A stretch of 64,000 nt of DNA from positions 160,070 to 224,069 of the forward strand of contig QEOQ01000633.1 in NCBI GenBank assembly GCA_010279815.1, given 5' to 3'. How positions within the stretch are numbered: position 1 is the first letter of the stretch; every line of letters begins with the position of its first letter. The notes under the pieces are model-generated. The model did not search any database. It saw nothing but the letters and a program-made list of their open reading frames with translations, and had not been told where the DNA came from. Below are positions 30,851 to 41,608 of this stretch, piece by piece. Made by a program: the position numbers and the translations under genes. This DNA comes from Brachionus plicatilis. Its lineage: Eukaryota; Rotifera; Eurotatoria; Ploima; Brachionidae.

Positions 30851-31251
30851 TTTCAAAAATATGAGAATCATAGCTCGTTTTTATGAGCTTAATTTTCGAA
30901 ATAAGATCTTTCCTTTTGTAATCAGATCATCAAATATCAGATTAAATACTAATTTTGACATTTTAGAATCTAATGAAACTGTAATTAAATGAATTATTAT
31001 CTTTAATAAATCAATTAAAATTTTTTTTAAAAAGGGGTTTTTAAGTTTGTTCCCAAATCTTAAAGAAAATTTCGAAACGAAATCAAAACTAACAAAAAAC
31101 ATTCATGATGGAAATGCTTTAACTTTTGTTACAGAGAAAATGAGAAAGGCAAGTTTTTTTTTTAACTCAATCAATTATTATTAAAATTCTTTCCAATCCT
31201 TTACTTTAGCTGTCGAGAAAATAAAATTACTAATTTTCTATTCAAGACAGG
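30851..31251 (+). CDS. Putative partial host gene, unknown function
   Basis: On the plus strand a frame from ATG 30,861 (MRIIARFYELNFRNK) reaches a GT. It rejoins after a 54-bp GT-AG intron to give NETGFLSLFPNLKENFETK..., and after a second short intron reads VEKIKLLIFYSRQ before another GT near 31,251. Intron size matches other genes in the window. It lies about 100 bp from the start of the opposite-strand gene. Family unknown; could be a decayed duplicate. Confidence 0.3.
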
Positions 31252-31259
31252 TATTTAAA

Positions 31260-32060
31260 TTATTTGTTTCACCGTACAAGGTTACGCTACTTCAGAAAAA
31301 ACATATTTAAATTCAAAAAAAGTTAAAAAGCATAAAATGAGAAAAAAATTAGTAAAAATAAAATATGAAATTAAATAGAAAAATATTATAAAATAATAAT
31401 TATATTCGAATTCGGCTTAAATAAAATATATTTTTTTGTGAATATAAAAAATCGAAACGTTTTCAAAAATTGTGTAGAAAAAGAAAATTATTCCTTTTGT
31501 TGTATTGTTTTGGAATAGTTTCTGATTTTTTTGTGTGTTTTTTTGTGTGTGATTAAGAAAAAATGTTTTTTATCATTTAGAACATATTTTTCATATTGAC
31601 CTTAAAGAAATCAATATATTTGTTTATTAATTATTTTTAATCGAAAAATTTTCATTTATTGTAAGGAAAAAAATAAAATCATTTTACTCTTATATTTTTA
31701 AGAATATTTTATTTATTTTTGAGTCTGAAAAGAAAAGTTTTTTTATAAAGTATTCTTTCATAGCATTAAACAAATACTTTGTTGTCTTTGGATATTTTTA
31801 ATACTTTAAATAAGGTTCTGGTTACTTTAATCAATTCAATTGTTTTTTAATCTTTTAAAAAAAAATAATCTTTTTGATTGGATAATCTTTCAATTTTTTG
31901 TTTTAATTTCCGAATTTATTAAAACCGAAAGCTCAGTTCTCTTCATTCGCCAAAGGAGAGGGCTGCTTCTCAGAAAAATTCTACACTTCACTATGTCCCA
32001 GGTCATCTAATTAAAGGAGCCCATCTTTATGTGTTTGTCGCCTACAAGTGAATTCTTTAA
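31260..32060. other. AT-rich intergenic, nothing recognised
   Basis: No supported gene or RNA. Around 31,925-32,060 the GC content rises slightly but no protein is recognised. Confidence 0.35.
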
Positions 32061-32064
32061 AATA

Positions 32065-32995
32065 CATTCGTTCCTCCGTATAACGAGACCCCATATAACG
32101 AGCAACTCTTTATAACGAGCTGTATTACCGGAACCGATTACGAGCAATAGAAAAAGATATAAAAATTGTTTCGATACAACGAGTTTCCATATAACGAAAA
32201 CTTGATAGAACGAGCTGTTTTTGAAAGACCGCTTAATCATTTTCTTAAGAAAAAAAACATCCTATAACGAGCTTGAAAAAAAAACTTTCACACTTGTGTA
32301 TTAAGAAAAAAATTAAAAAAAGTAAAAATAAAACAATTAATTTTCTTTTTATAATTAAATATAAATAACTGAAAACATTTGATTGTCTAATCTAATTGAA
32401 AAAAATGACAGATAAACTTGCTCAAAAAAAAGAAAGTGTATCTCGCTTGAGACTAAATTAGAAATTATAAAAAAACATTGCGATCAAAAAATAACTACCA
32501 CTACACTTTCTAAAGAATTTTGCTTATATTTCAATCGATTCCAATTTACCAGCGAGGGGTTCTTTATCAGATATCGAAATTATCAACTCAATTTCAAATG
32601 CTGAGAACAAAGATGACAGTGATTCGGAAGTAGAAGATATAACAAAACCAAAAAAATCAGATTTTAGCTCAAAGGATGGAATCGAAAGAATTAATGATTT
32701 AAAAGATTTTTTTCTAAATATAAAAGAAGATTTTTCCAAAGTTGTTGAATTTTTGTTTAATACTGAAAATATTGTACTAGAAAAATGTAAAAACAAACAA
32801 TCCAGTATTACAGATTTTGTAAAAAAGCTTAATTTTTAGTTTTATTTATCTTTTTTTTTTAAATTTTTCAAAAAAAATTTTAATAAAAAAATAAAAATTG
32901 CCCATCCTTTTCAATGGGATTTCGATATAACGAAAATCCATACAACGAGCACAAAAATTTTCTCCCAACTTGCTCGTTATACCGAGGAACGACTG
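32065..32995 (+). mobile_element. Internally deleted Tigger/pogo element, 931 bp
   Basis: Terminal inverted repeats (CATTCGTTCCTCCGTATAAC at left; the right end reversed reads CAGTCGTTCCTCGGTATAAC) flanked by TA at 32,063-32,064 and 32,996-32,997. Repeated TATAACGAG motifs lie inside both ends. The interior retains only the ends of a transposase: a broken N-terminal helix-turn-helix near 32,405-32,520 (LEIIKKHCDQK) and the C-terminus to 32,839 (KNKQSSITDFVKKLNF). The DDE domain is deleted. Confidence 0.85.
32530..32839 (+). pseudogene. Tigger transposase C-terminal remnant
   Basis: About 100 plus-strand codons, acidic in the middle (NKDDSDSEVEDITK), ending QSSITDFVKKLNF, the short hydrophobic tail seen at the end of Tigger/jerky-type transposases. 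The catalytic core is missing. Confidence 0.75.
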
Positions 32996-32997
32996 TA

Positions 32998-33560
32998 GAA
33001 GAGTTTTTAATTGCTGATAATCACACTCTTAATTGTTACGAACTTTTTCTACCAATATTTTTAGATCTAAAAAATTATCGAAATAAAATATTTGGACATC
33101 TTTCTGAATATACAAGCGAGATTAATTCGGAGCAAAAATATTCAGATTACAGAAAAATCAAGAGGCAAAATTTAGATTTTTAGATTCTAATTTTTGAGAT
33201 TTTTTTTATTTTTAGGTACAATATTAATGAAAAATATGTTCTAATCACTGTAATAGAAAATATGATTCTTACTGAAAAAAATAGGCTGATAATATTATTT
33301 CAAATGAGCTTTTTGATAATTCGCAATATTTCACATGGATTTTTTTTAAGCTTCATATTTATTTAAATAAAAAAAAATGATTACATAATAGTATTAATTT
33401 TTGTTTAATCGAAATGTAGTGTTTTTCCGTTAAAATTTGTGTTAAGTGTTAAATTTTACAATAAACTTTTAAAAAAATGATCTTTTTTGATTTAATCAGA
33501 TATGATAAATATGGATCGTGATAATGAAAAAAAAAAGGACTAATAAAAACTACAAATTCA
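32998..33560 (+). other. Flank between Tigger and the ISL2EU-like element
   Basis: An open plus-strand piece to 33,183 (FLIADNHTLNCYELFLPIFLDL...) is not recognised. The rest is AT-rich. It may be the 5' region of the ISL2EU-like element. Confidence 0.25.
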
Positions 33561-33859
33561 CATCATGAAAAGTATTTTTTTCCCAAGCTTTGAGACAAAA
33601 ATGGCCACTTAGAAGAGTTAAGCGTGAAACAATTATATTAGCATATTTTAAGCATATAATATACATAAAGGATCATGCAAGATGTTGCTGATTTCATTTC
33701 GATGAAAATTGGCATATAAAAGACAAAGATTACGAATTAATAAAGATTAAATTAATAAAATCTCAACGATGTTTGCTAATAATGTAAGAGGCTATTTCCA
33801 AAAAAGAAAAAGGAGTATTTGACGATTTTTGCAATCTTTAGAATTCAATCGAAAATACT

Positions 33860-35110
33860 CGTTTTAAAATAACTGGTTAGAATAAGGCTGAATTTTTTAA
33901 ATTTTCAAGGAGCATTACTAGTATAAACGATACAATCGGTCGCACATAAGAGCAGCTTATTAGCTTTTTATGGATATTTGCTCAGAAATAGAATCGATCC
34001 TCCAACGCTGTCATTATTAGTAAAAAATAAATCATCACAAAATCAAATAAGTCATAATGATATTTTACCTTTTTGACTTGGTTCAAAAAAGGAAGAGCCT
34101 TTTTTCTTTCTCATTCACACATTGCAGGTGCGAAAAGTGTTCAAATAATCAAGTTCAATATTATACATAAAGCGGACAAAAAAAAGACTCACTTGTAAAG
34201 CCTTTTTTTATTTGTTGTGCAGACGGTTGGATAATTGGTTGTTACGGACCTTTTAAAGCTAATAAAAATGATGCGTCAATTCTTGATTTCATTCTAGAGA
34301 AAGACCAAGATCTTTTAAGAATACTGAAATCAGAAAAAATATTTTTTTCTTGGATATATGTAAATTGCAATTAATATTATTTTTTACCTTATATCTAATA
34401 TAATTCTTAATCTTATTTTTTAAGATTTTAGAGATATATATAGAAAATTGGAAGAAGTTTACAATTTTAAAGCACTAATTACTACTTGCAAGCAACTCGA
34501 ACAGATAAAAAATTCTGATGGTAATAAAGATGAGAGAAAGTTAACTGTTGAACAAACAAAAAAAAGTCGTCTTGTTACAATGATATATTTTAATAATCAA
34601 ATTAAAATTTTAAATATTAACCATTTAATGTTTAAAATGCAGATTCATAATTGAATATATAAATGGAAAGTTGAAAGCATTAAAAGCTAGACACGACAAT
34701 ATTAGAAATACACAGTTAAATCATATTTTTGTAGATTATACGAACTCTTGCGCAATGATAAATTTTTTTCACCAACTATGTTGTCCAGATGGTGATAAAG
34801 CAGTTCCTGCCGCAAAATGAAAGAAAAGGAAGGCAATGAAAGATAGAAATGAACTCGATTTTTAATTAAAGAAACGTGTTTTGAACTCAGTTTGTTAAAG
34901 AGATTCGGTTATCTGGATAAAATGACTTTCAAACACTTCCACTTAATGTTATATTAGAAAAAATTTTATTTGGTACATTTCAATATAAACATGGCCAAAG
35001 CTTTTATCATGATCTAGGAGACAATGGTAAAGGGTTTAAAGTTCATAAAATATTTTCAAAAAATATTTCAACAGCTGATGACAACTCGAAAAATTCTGTA
35101 ATAAAAGCCT
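33860..35110 (+). pseudogene. DDE_Tnp_4-type transposase remnant
   Basis: Recognisable plus-strand pieces, in order: FSRSITSINDTIGRT; CSNNQVQYYT and SGQKK near 34,140-34,180; DSLVKPFFICCADGWIIGCY with NDASILDFIL (34,185-34,290, containing the first catalytic Asp); a block starting FRDIYRKLEEVYNFK with TTCKQLEQIK (34,423-34,510, where the DRG before FRD is lost); LTVEQTKKSRLVT; then FIIEYINGKLKALKARHDN (34,645-34,705, third acidic residue region). Stops and frame changes separate them. Confidence 0.7.
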
Positions 35111-35331
35111 TTTAAATTTCATCTAGGCAAAAAAAAAGTAAAGCTAGAAAAATACCAAAAAAAAAATACAGCTGAAATTAAAAAACATTCTAAAATCTAT
35201 TATAAAATCTTTATTAAATACACACCTTTAATAAATAAATTTGAATCAATTAAAGGTCTATTTTGAAGACTTAAAAATCATTATTTTTTTTAAAAAATAT
35301 AATTATTTATTTAAAAAGGCTATATTTATAA

Positions 35332-35538
35332 TTGTATGTCAGAAAAAAAAAGTTTGTTGGAACATGTGTACATGTTTCAGCAGCTCTATGCTATGACCCA
35401 AAACGAATTCGAAAAAATCGAAGAATTGTTTATAAAGAGTTAAATAAAAGTCCTACAATTAACAAAAATGAGGAACTAGTAGATAACAGTGGAACTGAAG
35501 AAAATAATCCTATCTTATTAAATGAAAAAAAAATGTAA
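35332..35538 (+). pseudogene. SWIM-type zinc-finger segment of the ISL2EU-like element
   Basis: Contains KKFVGTCVHVSAALCYDP, matching the C-x-H half of SWIM fingers found at the C-terminus of ISL2EU-type proteins. The first Cys pair is not clear in this frame. Confidence 0.5.
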
Positions 35539-35539
35539 T

Positions 35540-36316
35540 ACCATTTATGGAACAATTCAAAACTCGTTTACCAAAATGGGGATCAAAAATACATTATTCT
35601 GGAAAAAATGACATCAAATTAACAAACACTTATTGCATTGATTTTATTTATTTTTATTTTGGTACGCTTTTAAGTTAAACAAGTTTCCTGTCCGAAATAC
35701 CGACATTGGAATATGCAGAAAAATTAAAAGACATAATTATATTTGCACAAGTTAACATCTGGGACAAAGTTCGTGAAATATGGGTTAACAATTTTATGAG
35801 ACTAAAAATAAAACCGAGGAATATTTCAATTTATGTTTTTAGCTCTGAAGGTTTTTGTTTTATAAATATATAACCAAAGTTCAAATGCTCAAACTAATAC
35901 AAAAATGCAGTGAAACATGTTCGCAAAATTACGCAATTATACGCTACAATTCTGAATTCATTTTTTTTGAAAATGTCAAAAACCAAATTAGTATTGACTC
36001 TATCTTCATAGAAAAATGTAATAAATGCAAAGAATGATAAATACTGAAATAGAATTCCATAGAAAGCCAAACTTTTTTAGTCCAATCCAAAAATTTAAAT
36101 ATATTTTTCAGAGGATTGCCTTTAGAAGTTGAAAAACATGGAAAAAAATTTAAATTATTGACGGCAACTATTCAGCGTTCAGCAAACTTTTATAGTTTAT
36201 ACAATATTACAAATAAATTTTATATTGTAAATTACTTGGATCAATCTTTCAGAATATTATTAAATAAGAGGCGAATATCTTTAAATGATCCAATCCAATT
36301 CATGTTTTACCTTTGA
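35540..36316 (+). pseudogene. C-terminal domain remnant, possibly peptidase-like
   Basis: Plus-strand pieces include LTNTYCIDFIYFYFG (35,620-35,665), TLEYAEKLKDIIIFAQVNIW, an open piece at 35,882-36,037 ending CNKCKE, and 36,116-36,316 with FKLLTATIQRSANFYSLYNI. The NT-C-ID motif and the later IYNI..KFYIV strand pattern recall cysteine-peptidase-like domains attached to some transposons. This is a weak inference. Copy 1 at 1-600 corresponds to the second half. Confidence 0.35.
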
Positions 36317-36333
36317 TTTTTAATATAATACTA

Positions 36334-36910
36334 CAGTCATCTCTCTTTAAACCGAGTATACTTTTATCCGAAGCATTTGATATTCGGACATAAATGTGCG
36401 GGCTCGGAGCTCTTTACAATACCTTTACATCCTAAATACATTTATTAATTCGAATTTTTTGTTCGGTTAAATTCGACATTCGGACAAAAGTCTCGGGGTT
36501 AAAATTGGAAAATTACATAAAAAAATAAAAATTAATTTGTTGAAGAGGAAATTTAGAAAGTTGACTCTAAGGAGGCGTTTGAAGGTTTTAAAAAGTTTTG
36601 TTTGTTCATGGAACAATCTGGTTTAATGAACAATACAGATGTTGATTCAATAGCTTATTTTAAAACACGATTAAATGATGTTAAGGCTTTAAGCCTTCAA
36701 CAATCAACTCTTGATAATTATTTTTATAAAAAAATTTGATTAATTAAATTGATATTTATTCGTTAATTTTTGTATTCCAATTAAAAAACTTAATTTAGTA
36801 AATTTAAATAAATTATTTTTGTATAATAAGCTTTATTTGATAATTCGAATATTTTAATCCGAATAAGTTTTTCCCGGGCGATTTATGCTCGGATTAAAGA
36901 GAGAAGACTG
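36334..36910 (+). mobile_element. Internally deleted Tigger/pogo element, 577 bp
   Basis: Terminal inverted repeats of about 26 bp (CAGTCATCTCTCTTTAA at left; the right end reversed reads CAGTCTTCTCTCTTTAA) flanked by TA at 36,332-36,333 and 36,911-36,912. The homologous sequence at 481-500 lacks the element and has a single TA (491-492), so the empty site is preserved in this window. The interior holds a C-terminal transposase remnant (LSLQQSTLDNYFYKKI, ending near 36,740). Confidence 0.9.
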
Positions 36911-37142
36911 TATGATTTTTTTTACTGATTTATAAAATCTCATTTTTTTAAATTTACCAATAAACCAATAAACCAAATTTCACTATGACCCCATTTAATT
37001 CAAGTAAATTCAAAAATTCATAAAATAGTTACCCTGTATTTTTAGTTCTTTATTAATTCATGTTTAAATTTAATTAAGTTTAAAAAAAAGAATAATATGA
37101 TATTGAAAAGTATTGCAATATTTAATGGATATTTCTAATAGT
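36911..37142 (-). pseudogene. Flank including the end of a Tc1/mariner transposase
   Basis: The first 120 bp continue the dispersed repeat shared with 493-600. From about 37,070 the minus strand holds the C-terminal tail of the Tc1/mariner remnant described at 37,143-37,392. Confidence 0.45.
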
Positions 37143-37392
37143 AGAGATTGCTTAAACTCGCAAATTTTATATGCAATTTCTGACTCATTTTTGCACTTCG
37201 ATTTCCTTGGATATTGTTTTAGCTCATGCAAAACTTTCTCAATCTGGTTCAAATCGGGTGATCTAGATGGAGAACGAATCTAATTATTGAACGAATAAAG
37301 TTGATTTTAAACGCGAGTAAGTTTTTTTTTTATTACCAGTAAAATTTATGAGCAATACGCATTTTATTGAATATTTTTCCGAAAATTCTAGT
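37143..37392 (-). pseudogene. Tc1/mariner transposase remnant, left copy
   Basis: The minus strand reads RSPSRSPDLNQIEKVLHELK, the third catalytic region of Tc1/mariner (DD34E) transposases. The 250 bp are repeated at 40,845-41,092 with about nine differences and flank the LINE between them. Confidence 0.7.
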
Positions 37393-40300
37393 AGTAGTAG
37401 TAGTAGTATAAATGATGGGGGAGACTTGAGTCTCCGAGTAGTGGCGCACGTAGACGCCCCACTATTAACAGCCAATTGCCAATTTTTTTTAAATAATCTA
37501 TTTTTAAATAACTTATTTTTACATATTTATAATTCGCTTTTTTTTTACATAGTTTTAAATAACCTATTTTTAGATGCAAGAAAAAATTTTAAACTTTGCA
37601 TTAAACAAACATTTTTAAAATTAATTTTTTTTTTTCATCTCAGTAACTTATCTATTCTTTTTTTAAAAATGTTTGTATTTGTGACGCTCTTAGTCGTCGC
37701 ATCAAGAGTGTTCCAATTTCCGGCTGTCCGATTAGTGAAGAAATTATGACGGACTCCACAATTGCGCACCAGCTGTCTTTAGATTGACATTTGACTTCGC
37801 CTGGTACACTCGCCGGGCTGTCTAGAAGATTTGAAACAAGTAATTGACATCCATGAATTAGCTCAAATCTGTCGTGTTCGTGTTGAATCCTGTGGAGCTG
37901 TCGTCCAAAATCAAGTATCGTCCAACCAAGAGCTTCTCGTCTTTCCAAATAAGGCTTGGATTTAAGCTCTGGAACTAGCTTAGAGAATTTCCTTTGTACT
38001 CGTTCAAGGATATCTATGTCACCACGTCGATAAGGGTTCCAAGCGCCTACCGCAAACTCGAGATGAGGTCTGACGAACGACTTGAACAGTAAGTTAACAA
38101 GCTGATGATTGAAAACTTTAAAAGTGTTTTTTAATCTGTAGGCTACCATCATTGCTTTAGCTGCTGCTTGCTTACACTGCTCGCTTGACTTGAGATCACT
38201 AGTGATAATAATTTCAAGATCGCGTTCTTTTCTAGATTTGGAGAGTATTTGACCATTCATTGTATAATAATGGCTCTCATTATCAGCTCCAATGTGCATG
38301 ACTACAAATTTCTCTTCATTGAAGCTCATTTTCCACATCACCGACCATTCAACCAAATTGTCAAGATCCTGCTGAAGTTCTCTCGTATCTCTGTCGGCTC
38401 GTTGAACGGATTTCATTAGCTTTGTGTCGTACGCATAAAGTTTACAAATAGATTTACATACCTCAGGCAAATCATTGATGAAGATGACGAACAGAAGTGG
38501 GCCTAAGACCGAGCCCTGAGGCACACCACTTGTAACTGGCTTCCATTCGGACACAACATCACCAACTACAACACGTTGTTTTCTGTTACTGAGAAATGCT
38601 CGTATTCATTTGATAACTTTGATCGGAATTCCGTACGCTGTTAGTTTGACAATCAGCAACTCGTGTGAGACTTTGTCAAACGATTTGGCAAAATCCAGAT
38701 ATATAACGTCATCGGGCTGTCTGCGGCTCATGCAATCAGTTAGAAAATCGACGGTTTCGAGAAGATTCGTCACACAGGCTTTATGAGCCACGAAGCCATG
38801 CTGTTTGTTCGACAGAAGATTGCGCTGGTAAAGATGCTTCAGAATGTAATCTTTAATCAGTGACTCCATTACTTTGCAAGGGACTGAGGTAAATGAAACT
38901 GGACGATAATTACCCACTTCAGTTCTGCTACCTCGCTTAAAAATTGGCGTGACATTGGCATCTTTCCACTCATGAGGTATAGCTGAGTGTTTTAATGACT
39001 GCACGAAAAAGAGAGCCATCGGGCCAGCCAATGCTGTCGCACACATTTTGAGGGCATGCGAGGATACTTGGTCAACACCTGACGTCTTGTCGCTTTGCAG
39101 GCTTTCGAGTTTCTTGAGGACTTTTTCTGCTGTAACAATGTCTTCGACACTGAAGGCTGGATCAGGCTGGGCACGAAAATGGAAGACATTAGTCGCATGA
39201 ATTATTTGCTCTTTTGAAGCTGTATTTTCGAAGTCTGAATGAAAGAATTCGTTGAGTAGTTCACAAATGTTTTCTCTATTGGTATCAAGTTGCCCATCTT
39301 GATTTTGAAGCGCTGCAATTGACTCTCTTTGGGTAAATCGACGATTTATATACATGTAAAGTCTCTTAGGATTCTTTTTCGCATCCTGGGCCAGTTTGAG
39401 TTCGAAATCGATGACACTTTGTTTGACAACTATCTTGACCGTCCTACATGCTGCTTTGTATTTGTCGGACAATTTCTTGTTGTCCTTATCGGCACATTTA
39501 CCGATGAAAAGACGTCTTTTGCGACGAATGAGAGAAACTATTTGTTTATTCCACCAAGGAGGCTTCACATTAACGGGTCGTGGCTTATGTCGTTTGACAA
39601 AAAGCTCTGCAGCTGTTCCAAAAACATCCAGAAAGGCCGAATTAGAGCTCTGTATTGACTTTGTATCAAAAATTTTCTTCCAGTCTATTTTTTTGAGGTA
39701 AGCTGTCATTGAAACGTAGTCACCATTTCTCCAATTTAAGCGCCTGTTGTAAAATGGTTTTTCCGGATTGATTCGTGAAATATACTGAAACCGCAGACTA
39801 CAATGGCTCCTTAACGCGTTAGTGACCAAGGGTGGGCCAATCTCAACTTCAGTTGTCCGGTTTGAGTCGCTGATCAACACGAGATCAAGCAAGCTACTCG
39901 ACTGACCTTTACTGATAAATGTGTTGCCAGATACGAGCTGTACAAGAGTTGAAATGCTGATCGCGTCGGCGACATAAACGCTTGGCGAAGCAACGTTAGC
40001 TACAACCGGTGTTCCATTCTCACTCCACTCGACGTCTGGCATGTTAAAATCACCCATCAAGATGACACTCGAAAATGCTCGATCTGCGAGGAGTTGAGTT
40101 GCGGTGTAGATTGATCGTGAGATGCAGCTGTCAGTGACTTGTACCGCATTGGACACATTTTTTGGTGGTGCTCGATAGATACAGCCAACTAATAAATGGG
40201 ACTCATCTTCGAGCCTGATGGAGACCCAAATTTGCTCACATTCTTTGCTTAGAAAGCTGCTTTCCTGTGGCTCAATCGCTTGAATTCCATCGCGCACAAA

Positions 40301-40844
40301 AATGCATACTCCGCCTCCAGTTTTGTTGTCTTTGCGATCCGATCTGAAAAGCTGGAATCCAGAAAGTGCAGCAGTTGAACTCTGATCAAGCCATGTTTCT
40401 GTAATTCCAATGATATCTGAGAATATGGTTGCTGTATTTGCCTCCAGCAAGTGCATCTTATTATTCAGACTGGTTGCGTTTGTATACCAAAAGTTAAGTT
40501 TTTCTTGGGAAATTACTTGACTAATTGACCGAGAAGTCTGGGACTTTGGGGATGAACTAGCGTCTAAGAGTTGGAAGGAAGAATCAGTTGAGCTTTTTGA
40601 GAACGAAGATACAAAACTGTTATCTAGAGTCTCAAAGCTTGAATTTTCATTATCGAGTTTCGCCACAGATAAGTAAGGAGAATTCATACGAATCTCAATC
40701 GAGTCCAAACCGGGGTCAAAATTCATCGTATTTTCATTGAGATCAAATGAGGCAGTGATCCCTCTTAAAAAACAAGTTTTTTGTTGCTATTGTCGTTCAA
40801 CAATAGACAGGACAAGCTTCAACTCACCATTTCAGATTCCCCAG
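37393..40844 (-). mobile_element. CR1-like non-LTR retrotransposon, nearly full length
   Basis: On the minus strand: about 120 bp of leader, one ORF with endonuclease and reverse transcriptase (40,726-37,652), a 260-bp 3' UTR and a (TAC)n tail at 37,389-37,406. No separate ORF1 is present. Flanking sequences are about 250-bp direct repeats derived from a Tc1/mariner remnant. Confidence 0.85.
37652..40726 (-). pseudogene. LINE ORF2: endonuclease-reverse transcriptase, two inactivating changes
   Basis: Apurinic-type endonuclease: LNFWYTNATSLNNK, GITETWLD, FRSDRKDNKTGGGVCIFVRDG, MGDFNMPDVEW, SHCSLRF. Reverse transcriptase: SGVDQVSSHALK, VGNYRPVSFTSVPCKVME, KQHGFVAHKACVTNLLE, VIYLDFAKSFDKVSHELL, VTSGVPQGSVLGPLLFVIFINDLP, then the connection domain (DLEIIITSDLKSSEQCK, RPHLEFAVGAWNPYRRGDID). 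A TGA at about 38,604-38,606 replaces a Trp codon (VIK*IRAFLSNRKQR). The catalytic YADD box reads LYAYDTKL, so one catalytic Asp is Tyr. The frame is otherwise open. CR1/jockey-group assignment is from motif style. Confidence 0.85.
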
Positions 40845-41092
40845 TTAGAGATTGCTTAAACTCCCAAATTTTATATGCAATTTCTGACTCATTCTTGCAC
40901 TTCGATTTCCTTGGATATTGTTTTAGCTCATGAAAGACTATCTCAATCTGGTTCAAATCGGGTGATCTAAGTGGAGAACGAATCTAATTATTGAACGAAA
41001 AAAGTTGATTTTAAACGCGAGTAAGTTTTTTTTTTTATTACCAGTAAAATTTATGAGCAATACGCATTTTATTGAATTTTTTTCCGAAAATT
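40845..41092 (-). pseudogene. Tc1/mariner transposase remnant, right copy
   Basis: Repeats 37,143-37,392 at about 96 percent by eye, including the SPDLNQIE motif region on the minus strand. Together the two copies bracket the LINE. Confidence 0.7.
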
Positions 41093-41608
41093 CTGTTTAC
41101 TTATGCTCAAGATAATTATTTAATGCGCGAAAAGGAAGCAAAAAGCCTGCTTGATCGATCCTCAATGAAAAACGATCAGTGTTAATTTAAAATAATAATT
41201 AAGTTAGATAATCAATATTTGAATTCGATAGTTGAATAGATAATTGAAAAGTTAAATATCAATTGTTGATTAGATAAAATAATTAGAAAAAAGCAGAGAA
41301 CAAAAAAATTTTTATTTACTATCCAACTTCGATCGATGATTCGTATTATATTTTATTTTTATTCTAGGACAACTATATTTTGATTATCAAATTCAACATA
41401 TATTAAAATCATAATATTTTCCACATCATTTTAAAAAAGTGATTTAATTTTTAAATCATGATAAAAGAAAAAAGACTTTAAAAAAATCTCGATATCATGC
41501 TTTTAGGATGAATAATGCATTTTGCTTTTATTATCGGCTTATAAATTTTGAATTAATAAAGCAATAGAACATCCATAAAAAGATAATTTCTAAACTCGAA
41601 AAAAAAAT
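41093..41608. other. AT-rich flank with a possible terminal exon
   Basis: At 41,104-41,184 the plus strand has a short coding-like stretch (QDNYLMREKEAKSLLDRSS) to a stop, with composition like host exons. The rest is AT-rich with nothing recognised. Confidence 0.25.

Larger units (their letters stand above)
33560..36333 (+). mobile_element. Decayed ISL2EU-like (PIF/Harbinger-related) DNA transposon
   Basis: A series of plus-strand protein pieces in several frames follows the layout of ISL2EU-type transposases: a helical N-terminal region, a DDE_Tnp_4 core, a C-terminal SWIM-type zinc finger and a further domain. The 3' part is also present at 1-600. Multiple stops and frameshifts show it is dead. 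Terminal repeats were not found. Confidence 0.65.

Noticed and set aside
37381..37410. (GTA)n run as a coding microsatellite
   Set aside because: It lies at the 3' end of the minus-strand LINE and is better read as its tail repeat.
39329..39701. Plus-strand open frames across the LINE at 37,393-40,844
   Set aside because: Opposite-strand shadows of endonuclease-reverse transcriptase coding sequence.
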